Shown: one piece after another, positions 22,341 to 35,740 of the stretch
Layout of the letters: each line of letters begins with the position of its first letter
How positions within the stretch are numbered: the first letter of the stretch is position 1
Assembly (NCBI GenBank): GCA_008508345.1
Contig: QNGE01000131.1
Span: 350,747-414,746 of the forward strand
DNA length: 64,000 nt
Direction: 5' to 3'
Source of the DNA: Paragonimus westermani
Lineage: Eukaryota; Platyhelminthes; Trematoda; Plagiorchiida; Troglotrematidae
Program-made: the position numbers and the translations under genes
The notes under the pieces: generated by a model
What the model was told of the DNA's origin: nothing
The model's input: only the letters and a program-made list of their open reading frames with translations
Database searches by the model: none

Positions 22341-22648
22341 GTGTGAATATTTTTGATGTTCACCGCTGTTTATTCAACAACTGACACAAATATAAGAAAA
22401 GGTACAACCACCTTTCAGAACCGGTCTTCCGATTTTGTTATTCATACTTCACCAGAATAGAAGAGGAAAGATGCTGTGTTCGTGGAGAGTTTTGGGCACT
22501 GAAGAGGATTGTTTCGGTTCTTTCCAGATTCCAGATTCATAAAGCAATTTTGCGAATGGCTGCTTCCGGTCATTCTCATTGGGCTTTCACAGTGACAATA
22601 GAGAAATTGTAATAAATTAAATAGATCATTCAAAATCACGTGGTGCAG

Positions 22649-22789
22649 ATCACCGTCTCATGGACGAGGGTGGGCTTGCTGGAGAATGCACTGAAGTGTC
22701 ACACGGGCCTGTCATGAGGCGCACGCTCGTCGGTGTCAAGTACCGTAGGCTTACTTGGGTTTCAAGTGGTTGTGGGATAATTAGACAAG
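22649..22789 (+). CDS. candidate internal exon, unknown protein
   Basis: A 141-bp plus-strand segment between an acceptor (CACGTGGTGCAG) and a strong donor (GACAAG then GTGAGTGG). It is open in one frame with symmetric phase (2 + 46 codons + 1). Readable text: MDEGGLAGECTEVSHGPV, then MRRTLVGVKYRRLTWVSSG. Its G+C is clearly higher than the flanks. The pyrimidine tract before the acceptor is poor. The family is unknown. Confidence 0.35.
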
Positions 22790-24486
22790 GTGAGTGGAGG
22801 TTTTGTACGTGCTGTTCCTGGACCCCCAGACTGGGGTTGTACAGCCTAATAGCAATAGCCTCGATCTTTAAAAAACCTCACTTTCGAAGCTCTGAAGTAA
22901 GCTTGACTTGGAAAGATACGACCAGATTTGCTCAATGGCCTGTATTTATTAATTGGGGTCTGATCGCAATGGAAATTTGCTTTCTCGAACCGTCGTGAAG
23001 CCATTGCGGATGGCGTTCACGTATCCCTTCCGAAATCTTCCTCTTAGATCTTCCAACTGGAGAAAGTACACAAAAATGATGAAGCAAACTTAAGCAAACT
23101 AACTCCAGTGATTGCAGAATACGGATAGGCACTCTGTATCTTGTTTGTAAGTCTACAGCTAGTTGTTACATTGTTCACTCTACCGTTATGCAACGAACAG
23201 ATAGAAATCGAGTTTTTCTTTGTCATCTGAAGGGGTTTGCAGTTTGCACGTAAACGATTGATAGTGCCTTCACTATGACCACTTTTGGTACCATCTTTTG
23301 CTAGGCTAACAGCGTAACCACGGAAAACGTCACCCATGTATTCAAAATTTGCCAGGCCTACCTAAAGTTTGTTAGCCTGACAGGTTTATGGTTAGAGTTC
23401 ATTAATTAATCATCGTTGAAAATGATTGTGTATATCACGTTAGTGTTGATCGTCGAGTATAAAACTATTCCCCAAGCATTTTTCCAGGAGATATTTGCTT
23501 GCAGCTGCCTGATTTGTTTGGGTTCCAAAACGGCAAACATATTTTCTGTGAGTAATTAAAAATTACGTCATGAATGTGCAAAGTGACACTTCATCAGTTT
23601 ATTGACACATACCGTGACCTACGCAACCACCTACCCCTTGTGTTGGGGTATGACATAATTTTGATAGAATAAGTATTTGCTCGCTTTCCTTTAGTAGCTA
23701 AGCTTCCTCACGGGAAATTATGACTAAACTCCTTATCCTAATTCTGGGGAACAGCTTGAATTTCTCGATAGCACTTATATCTTATGTGAGTCCGACTGGA
23801 AAAAAATTTACCGAGTAAACTTTGGCTTCGTTAACTTCCTAGTGGACGAGGCGATCAAATGAGGAATTTCGCTTTGCGGTCACAATGAAACCGCACGCTA
23901 ACATGCCGGGTTGAGAACACGTATATTTAACGGTTACCTTGAGTATTCAGACACATGTGAACAGAGAATGAAACCTAGTGTCACTCGAGACGTTAGGTGG
24001 CTTTGATTTTATAAATCTTGTCCCCCCAGGTACCAGTTAAATGGGAATGTCTGGTTTTTACTTTTGTCATGCTGGAGTTTGCAACCCATCTGGTTACACG
24101 TTTACACAGCTGACGATCTCTTCAGGAGTAAATTTTCTAGAAAGTCAGATCAGGTAGTCGAAGTTGCGTGTAGACTCTATTTGGTTTCACAAAATTCTGG
24201 AAGTTACATATTCTGTGATGTTCCTGTTCGCTGTAATTAAACAACTAATTAAATATAGTCTTACCTGCATGCAGTGTCATAAGGGTGAATTATCTTGCCA
24301 ATTGAATCTAACAAATGACCTTCCAGTTGTTTTTTTTAGCTTTTGGTAGTTTACAGACCATTTTTAGCATCTGTCAGAAAATTTCGTCGTGATGGGTACT
24401 TCCAATAACGGAATTTTTTATCTTCATTATTCGTACCAACAGGATCTAAGAAATTTCTGATATAAAAACGTCCATTAAATCAGGGT
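22790..24486. other. no supported gene
   Basis: Only short overlapping frames on both strands (for example 22932-23337 minus) without convincing splice sites or motifs. Probably intronic or intergenic. Confidence 0.4.
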
Positions 24487-25077
24487 TTGTGTTGTAAGCC
24501 CACAGATCACGATGGCTGCAAAGATTTCCTCGAATCTATATCTAATCGATTAAGTAGCGACTTGACTTCCGGTGGGAAACACAAATGTGGTTTTATGTGG
24601 CCTTCTAGTGCATACGGTTTTTTCTGTTCTTCACCAGCCAGGACCGATCTAAAATCTATCCTCAACTGATTCTAGCGGTGTTTCTTCTACACAGAAAACA
24701 TGCCTTATCGATCAGGAGAAAATAAATCATCCACAACATGTGAAAAAGAATTTCATTCGGTTCATTCTGTCAGACACGTCAGTTCGCTAGCGAATTCGGA
24801 TCACGGTTACTGTACTTCAAATGCAAATGCCTATCGATCTTGTGGTTGGGAACAAATGCAATGTGTTCAAGTGACTACTTACAAGTAATTGAGCCTACCA
24901 ACAACTAAACGTTCAGTCAGAATACAAGTTGTTAATAAAACGACAATATTTTTAAACAGTATTAGTAAGCTCAAGGCAAAAAAACGTAACCGTGTGCCAA
25001 ACATCAGTGTGTATATCAATTCCGTTCTTTTAAGAGGCATTTTACAACCTATTCTCAATTTTTATGAGTACCTTTAA
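24487..25077 (+). pseudogene. same-frame block with few stops, unknown protein
   Basis: Three consecutive open segments (24487-24669, 24700-24888, 24889-25077) share one reading frame, separated only by TGA, TAG and TAA codons. The first two look protein-like (HDGCKDFLESISNRLSSDL; MPYRSGENKSSTTCEKEF; NANAYRSCGWEQMQC) and are rich in Cys and Ser. A good acceptor (TGTTTCTTCTACACAG) lies just before the ATG at 24700, in an AAAACATGCC context, so the middle segment could be a real exon with a donor-like AA/GTAATT at its end. Either this is a stop-damaged gene or a short multi-exon gene. No family was recognised. Confidence 0.35.
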
Positions 25078-25488
25078 TTGAAATTTGCCAGATAGTATAC
25101 ATTTGTAGCAAAAATTAACTTTTTGTTAGTTAGTGAGTGGTACGCACGTCCATGAAGTTAACCTCATGCTAAAAGTTTGTTTATTGGTCTGATTTACTGA
25201 GCACTGATAGTACTCAAGTAAGTTTAACATAGTATCACCACTCGATTCAGCTCAATAAACTTCCTCATTCTCTCTAACCTAAGTGAGCTATTCAATTCCA
25301 CAAAAAAGTGAAGTAACAGGTCATGTAGAGTAATTTTGTCTGACTATAATTTTTTTCAGCTGCTGTAAAAATATGCGAGCCATGATAAGGTTGCACTGCG
25401 CGATTTAGTGGTAACGTCACCTGATAATGTTACCTGCTGATGGAACACGAGAAGTGAGTAGCAAACGTGGTTTTCATCATTGCTCCAG

Positions 25489-25604
25489 TTACTGACTCAC
25501 CAGTCGTCTTCATCACCTCCAACAGTTCGGAGAAGTACAGCTATGAATGGACGCAAACGCCAGTTGTTCTGCAAATAGAAATCACGAAAACCGAATTTAA
25601 AATG
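25489..25604 (+). CDS. candidate internal exon, extracellular-looking protein
   Basis: 116 bp between an acceptor (TTTTCATCATTGCTCCAG) and a consensus donor (AAAATG then GTAAGTAAC). The open frame reads TDSPVVFITSNSSEKYSYEW and then QTPVVLQIEITKTEFKM. Alternating hydrophobic strands and an N-glycosylation-type NSS suit a beta-rich extracellular domain (Ig, fibronectin or PKD-like), but I cannot assign one. The phase is 1 in, 0 out. Both splice sites are good, making this one of the better single-exon candidates. Confidence 0.45.
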
Positions 25605-28600
25605 GTAAGTAACTGGAGAGAACTCGATAACCTGGATGAACGTGACTGCAAAGGTGGGCTCAGTATCAAGCACAAAATAGAATTAGCAGTTTTTCTGTGG
25701 GAGAAAGGCCTTTCAACAAAAATCATAATATTTCGCACACGCTGTTTTTCAAGTGATTGATATTTCAATTTAGTGTCAGTTGAACATATCATCGTGGACC
25801 TAACTTATGTAGCTCGTGAGGTGAAAATCCTATAGCTTACACGTCCACTATAAACTGAAGACTATGACGTAAGACAAACAATAATGAATTAGGCAGCTAA
25901 AAGGAAACAAGTAAGCTTATTCTGTGTATTACTTCCTTGTTCAGACAACAAATGTGAATCACGGAAATCCTGCAGAGCTTGTGAACTCTGTTAAACAGAG
26001 ACTCTGCTGCGTCTGGCGGTTACAATCAAGATTGCGCTATTATAAACTGGAGCTGACAAGCTGGCTCCCTCAGTAAGACTGGGAGAATATTTTCACGACG
26101 CTCTTCTATGTGTTTCTTAAGGTACTCATGATTTAGGCCAATAAAGTCTCAGTGATGAACTTCTGATCACGCAGGAATAGTGCAGTTAGAATATGCTCTA
26201 CTAAGTTTTCAGACAACAAGCTAAATACTTAATTTTTAAGTGGTTCAGCCAAACTATTCGTCAATATTCAAATGCAGCCATCTTTTTAACCGGTATTCAG
26301 TTGAAATTATTAAAACCATGGGGCAATTCCACGTACCACCAAATGGCCTATAACCGAATTATATCTTATATAACGTACCAACTTGGGCTGTTTGACAGAT
26401 TTGCCATTCAACAATCCACGTAACAAGGAAAACTTATGTAAACCGAACCTTCTGAAAGTGGTCACATCCCCATTTTATGGCGTACCGTGTGCGTATTTTA
26501 TCTTTAATGACCACGGGTACACTCGTGTGAATAGCCCCAAATATTCAGCTTTTTGAATAACATGTACCAGGCCATGGCAGACTCAGAACGGATGCAAAAC
26601 GCTTAGTATGCCAAGCGAGCGCCCACAGACCTTTGTTGTCTGACGATTCCATCGGTGCTACATACTGTTCACCGGTAGAACACAGACGTTGATTTTATTC
26701 TAGTCATCTATTTTGACACCCAGCCCAGTTTTTAACCGTGCGTTATTGCCCCGTCATTTCACATATCATGGCTACACACAGATTAGTACAAGAAGGTTTA
26801 ACAGTGTAAACGTAGAATTAATCTTTTAAGTAAAGTCACTAGACTAGTTGGCAAAAGGGACACTTACTTAACATATGCACAGGCGACAGAAAAATGACAC
26901 TTCTGGCACAAGAGTAAGATTCTAACACCTGACGTGACTATCTAGACGGGACAATGGGAACATCCACGATGAATTTCGTACCCACATTCCAACGCAGAAG
27001 TGAATACCGAAAGCGATTCAAGCAAGTTTGTTGAGAACTGTCAGAATTTTCTTTTGAACTAGTAAAGGACTGCAAACATTTGGCGGCAAAACATTTACAG
27101 CATTGTTTGGCATTCTTAAAAATATAGTAGATACTAAGTCCAGTAACCACATGCGCTTGTGCAACCAAAATTCAATGGTAGATATTGGATTTTACCAACC
27201 GTGACATATTTGGTATTGCTACAATCAACTGTCAATTTAGTCCGAATATATTTCATCTTCCAATCCAAAGGTTACATAATTCAATAAAAACTAGCCTTTT
27301 CGCTCTGCCAAATGCAACCACTCCTCTGAGTTTTTCGGATAACTTTCAAGCGATAATTAAGCAGGATTTAGGGACCAAGCAGAATATTTCAGATCCATCC
27401 TTAGAGTGGACTCATGAACAAAACGAGACTCTGTCATTTCTGCAATGGTATCCGTTGTGAATAGAGTGCATGGTACATCATACTGGGAATTTGGGGACAA
27501 CGCTGAGGGTTAACCGCTTTTAGTTGCTAGGAGCAGAGCACAATATACCCATCTTTGAGCGAATTTGTGGAAGGTTGGGTAGGCAATTACGTCCGATTAT
27601 AGAGAAAGGTAGTTAAAAACTCTCCAGCCACTGCTTATAAAAAAATTAAAATTCATCACGAGAACCGTTGATCAACTGCACCTCACATTGAATAAATAGC
27701 TAACAGCCTACTTTTCCGTGCACATCAAAGCGACAAACAATTACACTACTAAAAGCGAGTCTGTCCCTGCTATAGAAAGTGCCCATTTTTCTTCCGCCAT
27801 GAAGCTGTAATTAGTGCCGAATAACTTAATGAATAGGGATAAAGCTGAAGAGCTTTTGTGGATTGATGCGTTCTGCAAGACAGGGTTGAATTACTGGTGT
27901 AATACGTGTATTTTAAACGAAAATGCCCCCTGATAAAATGCCTACACGTTAGGTCTATCAATTTGTAAACGTGTTTATAACGGAAATTCAAATTTGTAGG
28001 GTATTCTTTGCCCATCATTAGTTAACATTCCAAGAGTTTCATATCTCTGTTAATCGATTCCCGTTGGTCTTTGTTGGTGCAATTTTTGTATTCACTGAAA
28101 AGGTGTGTTGTTAAAAATTACGAAAAAGGTTAGATATATTTTTCTAGCAGTAACCTGTTAAATTACACTGGGAAAACAGATGGTCACACGACATGACTAA
28201 GTGTTTCACTTATTTTCAGCATTTCGCTTAAGATCTAAATGTTTCATTTAACAAGCGTTGTCTGAAAACAAAAGTTTGTCCGTTCAGAGTTTGGGTTTTT
28301 GAATGTTTAGGCGAGTGTTAGAGATTTTCAACAACCGTTGTCGACAGATCGATTCCATCTTGCCCATTGTTCGTTGGAATTCAAGATCACTTGTTTAAGC
28401 GCGTTCACAACTGTTGAATACGTACTTTCACGAGAATACCAAACATCGATTTACACCTGTGGCTCAATATTGTGCAGAGAAATTCTACGACAATACATTC
28501 AGTATTACTTAACACGAAACAAATAGTTCGATGAAAAATAAACACGGTTGGACGTGAACTATTCCTAACAAATATACCACTGACTACTACTGCATGTGAT

Positions 28601-29316
28601 ATTCATCAGATTTCCTCATCGAAAACGTAGAAGATCCCCAGACTTTCAAGATGCACAGAGACTAAATACGCATGTCGCAGATCATTTTTGTCTAAGTACC
28701 AAGCGTTTTATAACTGAGAAGCTGAAGTTTACAGATGGGTATGGCAACCCGTAGCGTAACAGCCAGAAATTTGACGGATTATGGTTACATCATGGGTAAT
28801 ATCCGTGGTGATTCGTTGTCTGATAGTCTCCGTGTACGGATGGATGGTCGGCGATTAACTCCAGCTGGAACAGACGAGGTTTTCCCTCGAATCACGAATG
28901 TGAAGTTCATTTGTCCTGTGCTAGTAACACAAGTATGCTGTCTTCAAATAACGAAAGCCTGGCCAAAACCATTGTAGGGTAATTGATCCTCAATCTTTCG
29001 AAAGCATATCGCTTGGTAGTTTATTGACCACATTTGATTTCCGACAAAATATTTATTCACCAGATTGATCATGGTTTTTATCCACATTACTCACCTAGTT
29101 AGTGCCCACCTTATGGGAACCAAGCAAGTCGACGGATTGACAAATTTCATGTAAAACCAGCAGTAGCTAACCCTCGTTTGTGTAATAGAATTTGAAATTC
29201 TTTGTGTAAGTTGTAACATGGTAATTACAAGAGGTACGAAACGACCAAGCTAATAGGAGGAATACGGAAAACCTCGAGTATTAACTGATCTTCTAAGCAC
29301 TGATCTCACCACTTAC
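25605..29316. other. no supported gene
   Basis: 3.7 kb with only short open frames (such as 27185-27460 plus and 28735-28977 plus), none with good splice sites at both ends or recognisable motifs. One of these frames may be an unrecognised exon, but nothing separates them from chance. Confidence 0.4.
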
Positions 29317-29340
29317 CCGCTCAGTGGTAGACAAACAAAA
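29317..29340 (-). CDS. candidate 24-bp microexon
   Basis: On the minus strand the acceptor ACTGTCCTTCTCAG and the strong donor GAGCGG then GTAAGTGG are only 24 bp apart, enclosing eight codons (FCLSTTER in frame 0). The size is a multiple of three. Fluke genomes are known for genes built from symmetric microexons, but no neighbouring microexons were found here, and such a pair of sites can arise by chance in 128 kb of strand. Confidence 0.2.
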
Positions 29341-30360
29341 CTGAGAAGGACAGTATGGCAATATCTACCTCCCTTACTGGGTGTTTAAGCAGAGTGCTTG
29401 ATGATCTTACTGTTGGAATTCCAAGGCTGGCGACCGTGATGAGAAACACAATGCAACCTCTTCATCATCAGCAATGAATGCAGCGGAGATTACCGGGATT
29501 GGTTATGGTTTTGGTCGTTGAAAGGTTTTAGGGAAAATGATTCGTGCGATGACTCGATGTTGCCCTGAAGTTTGCAAATGTTGTGAATTGGAGTAGAATC
29601 CGGTGAAGTAATCTGCTGACTTCCAGGCATATCCGTTCCCCGTTAATGCTCATAGTCACGTGATCAAGAGCTGTTGTACTCGCGTTGTACCATATCTTTT
29701 TAAACAGGAACCAAAATTCTTTATTTAACTTGACACGACACTATTAATAAGTTCCAATTGAGAAACTGAATCGTTGTTGTTCCTATCGTTTTTATATTCC
29801 CGGTGAGTATTTGAGGTCCAGCGTATGCTTCCACAAAAATCTTTGGGTCGTGTTCGCCTGTCTAAAGTTTTGACGAATAATACCTCAAAGGTAGGAAAGT
29901 AAACATCATGCTCGTCCAATACATCATAAAATTATAAAATACTGTTCAGATTGTTTAGATTAGAAGTAACTGAACTGCAACCAATTGTCTGGTTGGTTAA
30001 AAAGAACTTCCTTTGGCACAACCATGTTCTCACCTAACTAAGTTTTCAATCCAAATTTGGCGTGCACTTTCCAAAGAGATCGCAGTGGCATACATTTGAG
30101 AACAGAGCAGACTCACTCCTTATTATGTAGGCTTATTTTTCAAACAATTATCTCTGGGCTAGACTAACTCCGCATATTTGTGGGTATAACATTACTCAAT
30201 CAACGGCTGTCTATATCTGACAGTGTTGATCATTTTTTCATGATCTATCACCTGCCAAATCTCGATGTTTCTTTCAAGCTACCCATACACGTCAGCACGC
30301 AATCTCTTCGCTCACTAACTAATTTTGTGACGATTTTGTTTAACGTTCACTCAAAATTAG

Positions 30361-30459
30361 TATCAGTTTGCTGGTTGAAAGTTAAAATTACAAGTGAAGA
30401 CCCGGTTGCATTATATTTCAATTCCCAATATGAAGAGTGGTCAGTAAACACTGCTGCTG
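30361..30459 (+). CDS. candidate internal exon, unknown protein
   Basis: 99 bp between an acceptor (GTTCACTCAAAATTAG) and a strong donor (GCTGCTG then GTAAGTCG). One frame is open with symmetric phase (2 + 32 codons + 1): VCWLKVKITSEDPVALYFN, then SQYEEWSVNTAA. It reads like a beta-strand-rich extracellular segment. The frame is also open upstream to 30180. A minus-strand frame overlaps (30347-30577) but has no matching splice sites. Confidence 0.4.
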
Positions 30460-33400
30460 GTAAGTCGTCACGGACAGAGGTGTCCGCGGAAGTGCAAGTT
30501 TTCTTAGCATTTGTCATATAAGATATATATACATAAGATATAATGTATTCACACATACTTAAAACGTAGTAAACCACGGTGGTTGATAAAACCTATAGTG
30601 CAGCAACGTTCGTGTGATGTCCTCATTTGAAGCATGAACACAAAACATACAACATCTTAGCGCGTAGGTGAAATTAATGTGTTTTAACGGTCCACGCTCT
30701 TGACTAGTAATGCGAAAAAATAACGCAATATTATGATTGATTTGGTGCATTAAAAATTTGCGTAAGGGACGTTTATCGTTCGTTTGTGAAAATTTACCTT
30801 ACGGCCATTCCTCTTTGGGAAAGATTCTCGATTACTCGCAGTTCTCCTAACGAAGCGCTGAACGCCGCAGCTGTTTTTAAAATTAACAGCATGTCCAGCT
30901 AAAAGTTCATATATCAAGGTGCATTTATAGTGCACGAGTAACGGTTTATTTATAGACAAAAATTTAAAAAATATCCTCTCATTACTTTGTTAGATATGAA
31001 AAGTAGGAGGCGTAAGTTGTGACTCAGTAGAGCAAACAAAAGCACTTGCATAGACTGACGCAAGTTAACTGATCAATGATAGCTAAAGTTCCTGTCTTTC
31101 TGTCTGCTCTTTCATCTACATGCCTACGTGATAAGCGTAACAATTTTTCCACACTGTCAATCAAGCGAATCCAATACCCACACAAAAATCTATAGGCCAG
31201 ACACACTTATTCGACTTTAGGCAATACTAGCGAACCGCTCCGTTGTTAACTTTTAATACTGCCCTAATTCCTGTTGCTGGTAGCAATTTGGATTTAGAAT
31301 TATCCACAAAATCTATTAACGCATGATTGGTCGCTAGCATTTATTTGCGTCCAATAGACAGATCAGCAGGAACGCCTTCACCATGTTTCAACTAAGAGTC
31401 CGAAAAAACACTAGTTTGTCTGATTGCTTACATTCAGACACAACATCGAACAAAATAATTAGATGACGAACACTGGTTGATATCGGTACATCGAATTGAC
31501 TCGTCAGTACTAAACAAAAACCAGTACGGAAACTTTCAGTTCAACGTTCACAAAAACCGAAAGGGAAACATCAAACAGGATGGTTTGCGCGAATTGGCCT
31601 ACAGAAACTTGAGATTCGCGATTGGTTTTGTTCACACGACCCGAGTTTGATCCCGTTTGCGCGATAACTCCAGCACGCTTGAATAAACGCAGACTGATCC
31701 AAAATTCGTTGCATAATTTTCACGGTTCTCAATTTGAGTTTTACGGCTTGGCTGTTCAACGGCGTGATTAAAAAATGCCCTACTGAACACCAATTCGGAA
31801 ACCAAAAATAATCTCGTTCGGTCATAAAATACTGGTGGAATTTTAGAGGTAATTCTGTTAAATAAACTTAGATAAAATCAAGTTAAAACAAACATAACAA
31901 AGTAAACAAAAAGCTGGTCATTTCGGCTAACGTATGCAATGGGTTATACCTGTATATTCGTCCACATATTTTCGAAATGGTGCGCACTGAACCGATTTCT
32001 AGCTAGCCTCAAGGCAACTGAATCAGCATATTAAACAGAACGTCATCTACAACTTCTGGCTTGAAGTGCATCTTCAGATATTGGTTAATGTGTCGCTTTA
32101 CACCCCACACTCGCCGCCAACAAAAAAAGTATACTGAAGGTTCACGAACAGATATGGAATGTCGTCCAACACACACGCCTTTATTCTCTATAATAAACCT
32201 CAGTCATCAAAGAAACCTGTGAACCGCAGTACCACAGATAGTTCCAAATGTCATCAGTGAAGTTTTCTAAAAGGAATGGAACAATCAACCCTGTGGAGTT
32301 CTTTGGAAATTTCAGAAAGCCAACTTCTGATATTAGTGTACAGTGCACTAAGCATGACCACATCTAGTCATCGGTTTTGCTCTCTGAGGTAATCACTAAT
32401 CGATATACGCGATATGCGCTTCCCAGCCTCTGGACACCTATCTTTATGCATAAAAGTGATGAACGGCTTACTTCAGCTTTCAATAATCCCAACACAAAAT
32501 ATTTCAACAACATTAAGGGACTCATATATAGATGAGTGTTGGGGGATTTTGGTTCAAAATAGATCGAAAATCGCTAACAACTGATTGTAGCTGCCGTATT
32601 ATCATAGACTTTTCAGTCGGTCCCTTTTGAAAGGGAGCACTAGACATGAGTTTCTTTTCAGTTAGAGCTTGTCAGTAGTGCACATCCTTGACTTCGACTT
32701 CACGAGACGACCATATTCACCACTGCGCCATTGACCTCATGCTGGTGGAAACCAGATTGTATATTCTGAACACTTGGTCACATTGGCCTTCCAAAAAAGA
32801 AAGACTGAAATGTCTGGAAATAAGACAGCTGCGATCAATTATGAGTGATGCTCGGTTAGAATTATATAAAAGTCAAGCAATTCTCACCTCTGTGAAATCA
32901 CACATGGAATAATTGTAATGTGGCATCCATTGAGTATATTCATCCTTCATCAACGTCAGGTTTATTCAGTTTCTTTTTCTCGAAGATGTTGACGTGTCGT
33001 ACTTCAAAACTATCAGTCTTTTAATCACGAAGTTGTACGCCCATAAGTTAGTGAGTCCTCTACCTGCATCAAATTCGGGTTATCTTGCAATATTCATGGC
33101 AAACTATCCACAAACTATACATAAAACCCCAAAGACCTGCAAAGTCCTTTCTGACAAAGCGCTGTGCAAACGATCCAACTAGCCTTCGCGATTAAACTGT
33201 AACTTGCTTTCGTCCATTTTCTGCGAATGGACACACTGAATCTCGAAACGCGAGTTTATACACGATACGCCTCCAAGGGCCGAAAGTGCAAGCAAGATAT
33301 TGTTCTGTCACAAAAAATCGTCCGTCACAAACAATACTTAAGCGACTGAGAGCTTTGGCCCGTGACATGACGGTTCACCGATTCTATTCTTCATTCGTAC

Positions 33401-35495
33401 TATTTTTACCTGGTAAGTGCAAACGGACAAAAACATGTAAGGAATTTCTAAGAGGAATCATCAAGGAGTCTTATGAAAATGAATGCTGTCTTGTTTGTCA
33501 GGTTTCACACAAAAATATTATGTCATTCTTCTTGTCAGTACAGTAACAACTTTTGAGAATTGAAAGGCTACCGTAAGAAATTTTAGTAGTATAAGGATAG
33601 CCACAGTTAATGAGTGGAAACACAAGAAAGCATTTTTATACAGTTTTTTGTTTTTTGATTCCTCTGGCCATAGAACGAAATGAATTGCACTTGCAAAAAT
33701 CTGTGATGAAATTGAAGCCGGACTGGGCTATTCAGCAGGGCACTTTGGAGAACGAACTCACTGGCATGAACATGTGTCATCGGCTATTGGCTAGGTAACT
33801 GCTGAGTTTGGTCATGCCACTTCTAAGTTCTCTGCCTTGTAGCAGCAGAGTCTACAAGGGCTTGAAGTATTGGAACTTGTTGAGGTCACTGACGGCGATA
33901 ATCTTCTCCCATCTCTTTCAGGCATGGCTTAATTAGACTGTCACTAAAATATTTCTGTTTCTTTACATCATATGGGTGAAATACTGATGCCTTGGGTTAC
34001 GTTATCCGGAGTGCGGGTTTACCTTAACAAACTTCGAAATCACTAGACATTAACTAGACTGTATCTGCTGCATCGATACGTACCCTAGTTTCAAAATGTG
34101 ACACCTGTTTAGCTGAAACCAACACAGTTTTATGTAGCAGTAAACAAGATATCGGATGCAGTGGTCACAGCTTCGTTTTCCAACAGATACCAACGACTTA
34201 ACGTTAGTAAACTCCAGAATTGGTCTGATTCAGCTGCCACTTGGAGTAGCCGTGTTGCAATCGTAATCGGTATTTGACTGTGTAAAATTACGTGCCCTGA
34301 CAACCAGGAGACATAATCGACTATTCTGTATTACGCGACTGTGTAATGTGCCTTCTTTCGAAAGGCTCAAAAAACATGAATCAGCTACAAGAAACTATAT
34401 CCAGATGGCCAGTGCACTTTTAAGACGTAATGGATAAGTAGAATAGGTTGCATCCTGAAACAGCATCGTTCAAGAGAGAATATAAATGTAGCATAAGAAG
34501 GCACTTTATCAGATTTGTCCCACATATTCACCACCTCACACAACTTGACACTGTTGATATTCATATACGCACTCTTCTGCTTTTGATGTTTGTCCCTTTT
34601 TTCACACGAAGGATAGGTTTCGAAAAAGCAAGAGTTATCTTCGTAAGGATGTTGGTGGTTGTCTCTACGTTAGTCCAGTGTGCATCGGAAACAGCTGACT
34701 CAGGTCAAATATCTCTTCACCACAAAATAATCATTTAGATGTAACATGTTACAGTAGGAAAGCCGACAACCAGATATAAAATGAGGAGTCAAATTGGACA
34801 GATATTCACCAAGGCAATTAAGAAAGCACTACTGGAGCATAGATTGAAGATACATAGACGAAAATACTAACAGTGAATTGTATTTTAAATGAAAATAAAC
34901 AAGAAACTACAATCATCAACCACTTGCAATGAGTTACGCAGTTAGAGGAAGTGACGCTGATTTTGTACGCGTCTCCTCAAAAAAATGCTGTGTGCGAAGT
35001 TGTGTACGGAACAGCCAAGGAGAAGCGCCTGGTTGGAGCTAGGAACTTGTCATTTGTCTGCGCGGTTGTTATTAGATGTACATTTCCGAAAGATGCGTGT
35101 TTAATAGAATGTCTAGTTCATTTTGACCACTAATTTTTGTCGGTAGGTCACCGCCTGTGATTAATTATGTTTTCGAACGTCGGTGTAAATAAAGTTCAAC
35201 ACAATCTTGTTACTAGTTAAACATCCATGTTAGTTATAATCCAAAATGCACACTCGCCAGCCTTCACCTCTTTTTTGACTCAACTTGTAACGCTCCAACA
35301 ACTTATAGTAGTTTTTTTCACACAAATTCGTTTTACGTCCACGGATTCCGTAAACACGTTATATGTAGCTTATCGGCTTTCCACTGTCGATGTTTCACCC
35401 AGCTCACTCGAAATCAGATGGATGATAGTTCGTGGGGGGAGCGGTTCGAGAAGACCCAATATGACAACACATATCTGAAGTGAATGCTTTACACA
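30460..35495. other. no supported gene; several isolated donors
   Basis: 5 kb of AT-rich sequence. A strong donor (TTACCTG then GTAAGTGC) at 33415-33416 follows a plus-strand frame open from 33286 (ILKRLRALARDMTVHRFY), but no acceptor fits. The opposed frames at 32181-32363 have no splice support. A perfect 7-bp hairpin lies at 33212-33232. Confidence 0.4.
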
Positions 35496-35740
35496 CTATT
35501 CGCTTGTTGGGCCACACATAAAGTACGACGACGGTGTGTCGGTGACAAATGTTTCATTGGAGAATAAGGTGTCACGTATAGCGAAACCTTCGCAAAACCC
35601 GCGCTTGATGAATTGGCTGCTAGGTATGAGCGTTTTTAGCTGTCCGTTCACAATCACGTTCGGAAATTGTGACTTTCCAAACTGGAGCATTCTATAAGGT
35701 GTTTCCTGCAGTAGCTGAGTCAGCGTGCCCTTCGCTGTAG
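35496..35740 (-). CDS. candidate terminal exon, unknown protein
   Basis: The minus strand is open for 80 codons from an acceptor (TGTACAGTTTTCAG) to a TAG at 35496-35498. Blocks: AKGTLTQLLQETPYRMLQFG, NVIVNGQLKTLIPSSQFIK, GFAIRDTLFSNETFVTDTP. The composition is natural and the local G+C is raised. The frame is actually open back to a TGA near 35800, about 100 codons in all. No family recognised. One potential glycosylation site (NET). Confidence 0.4.
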
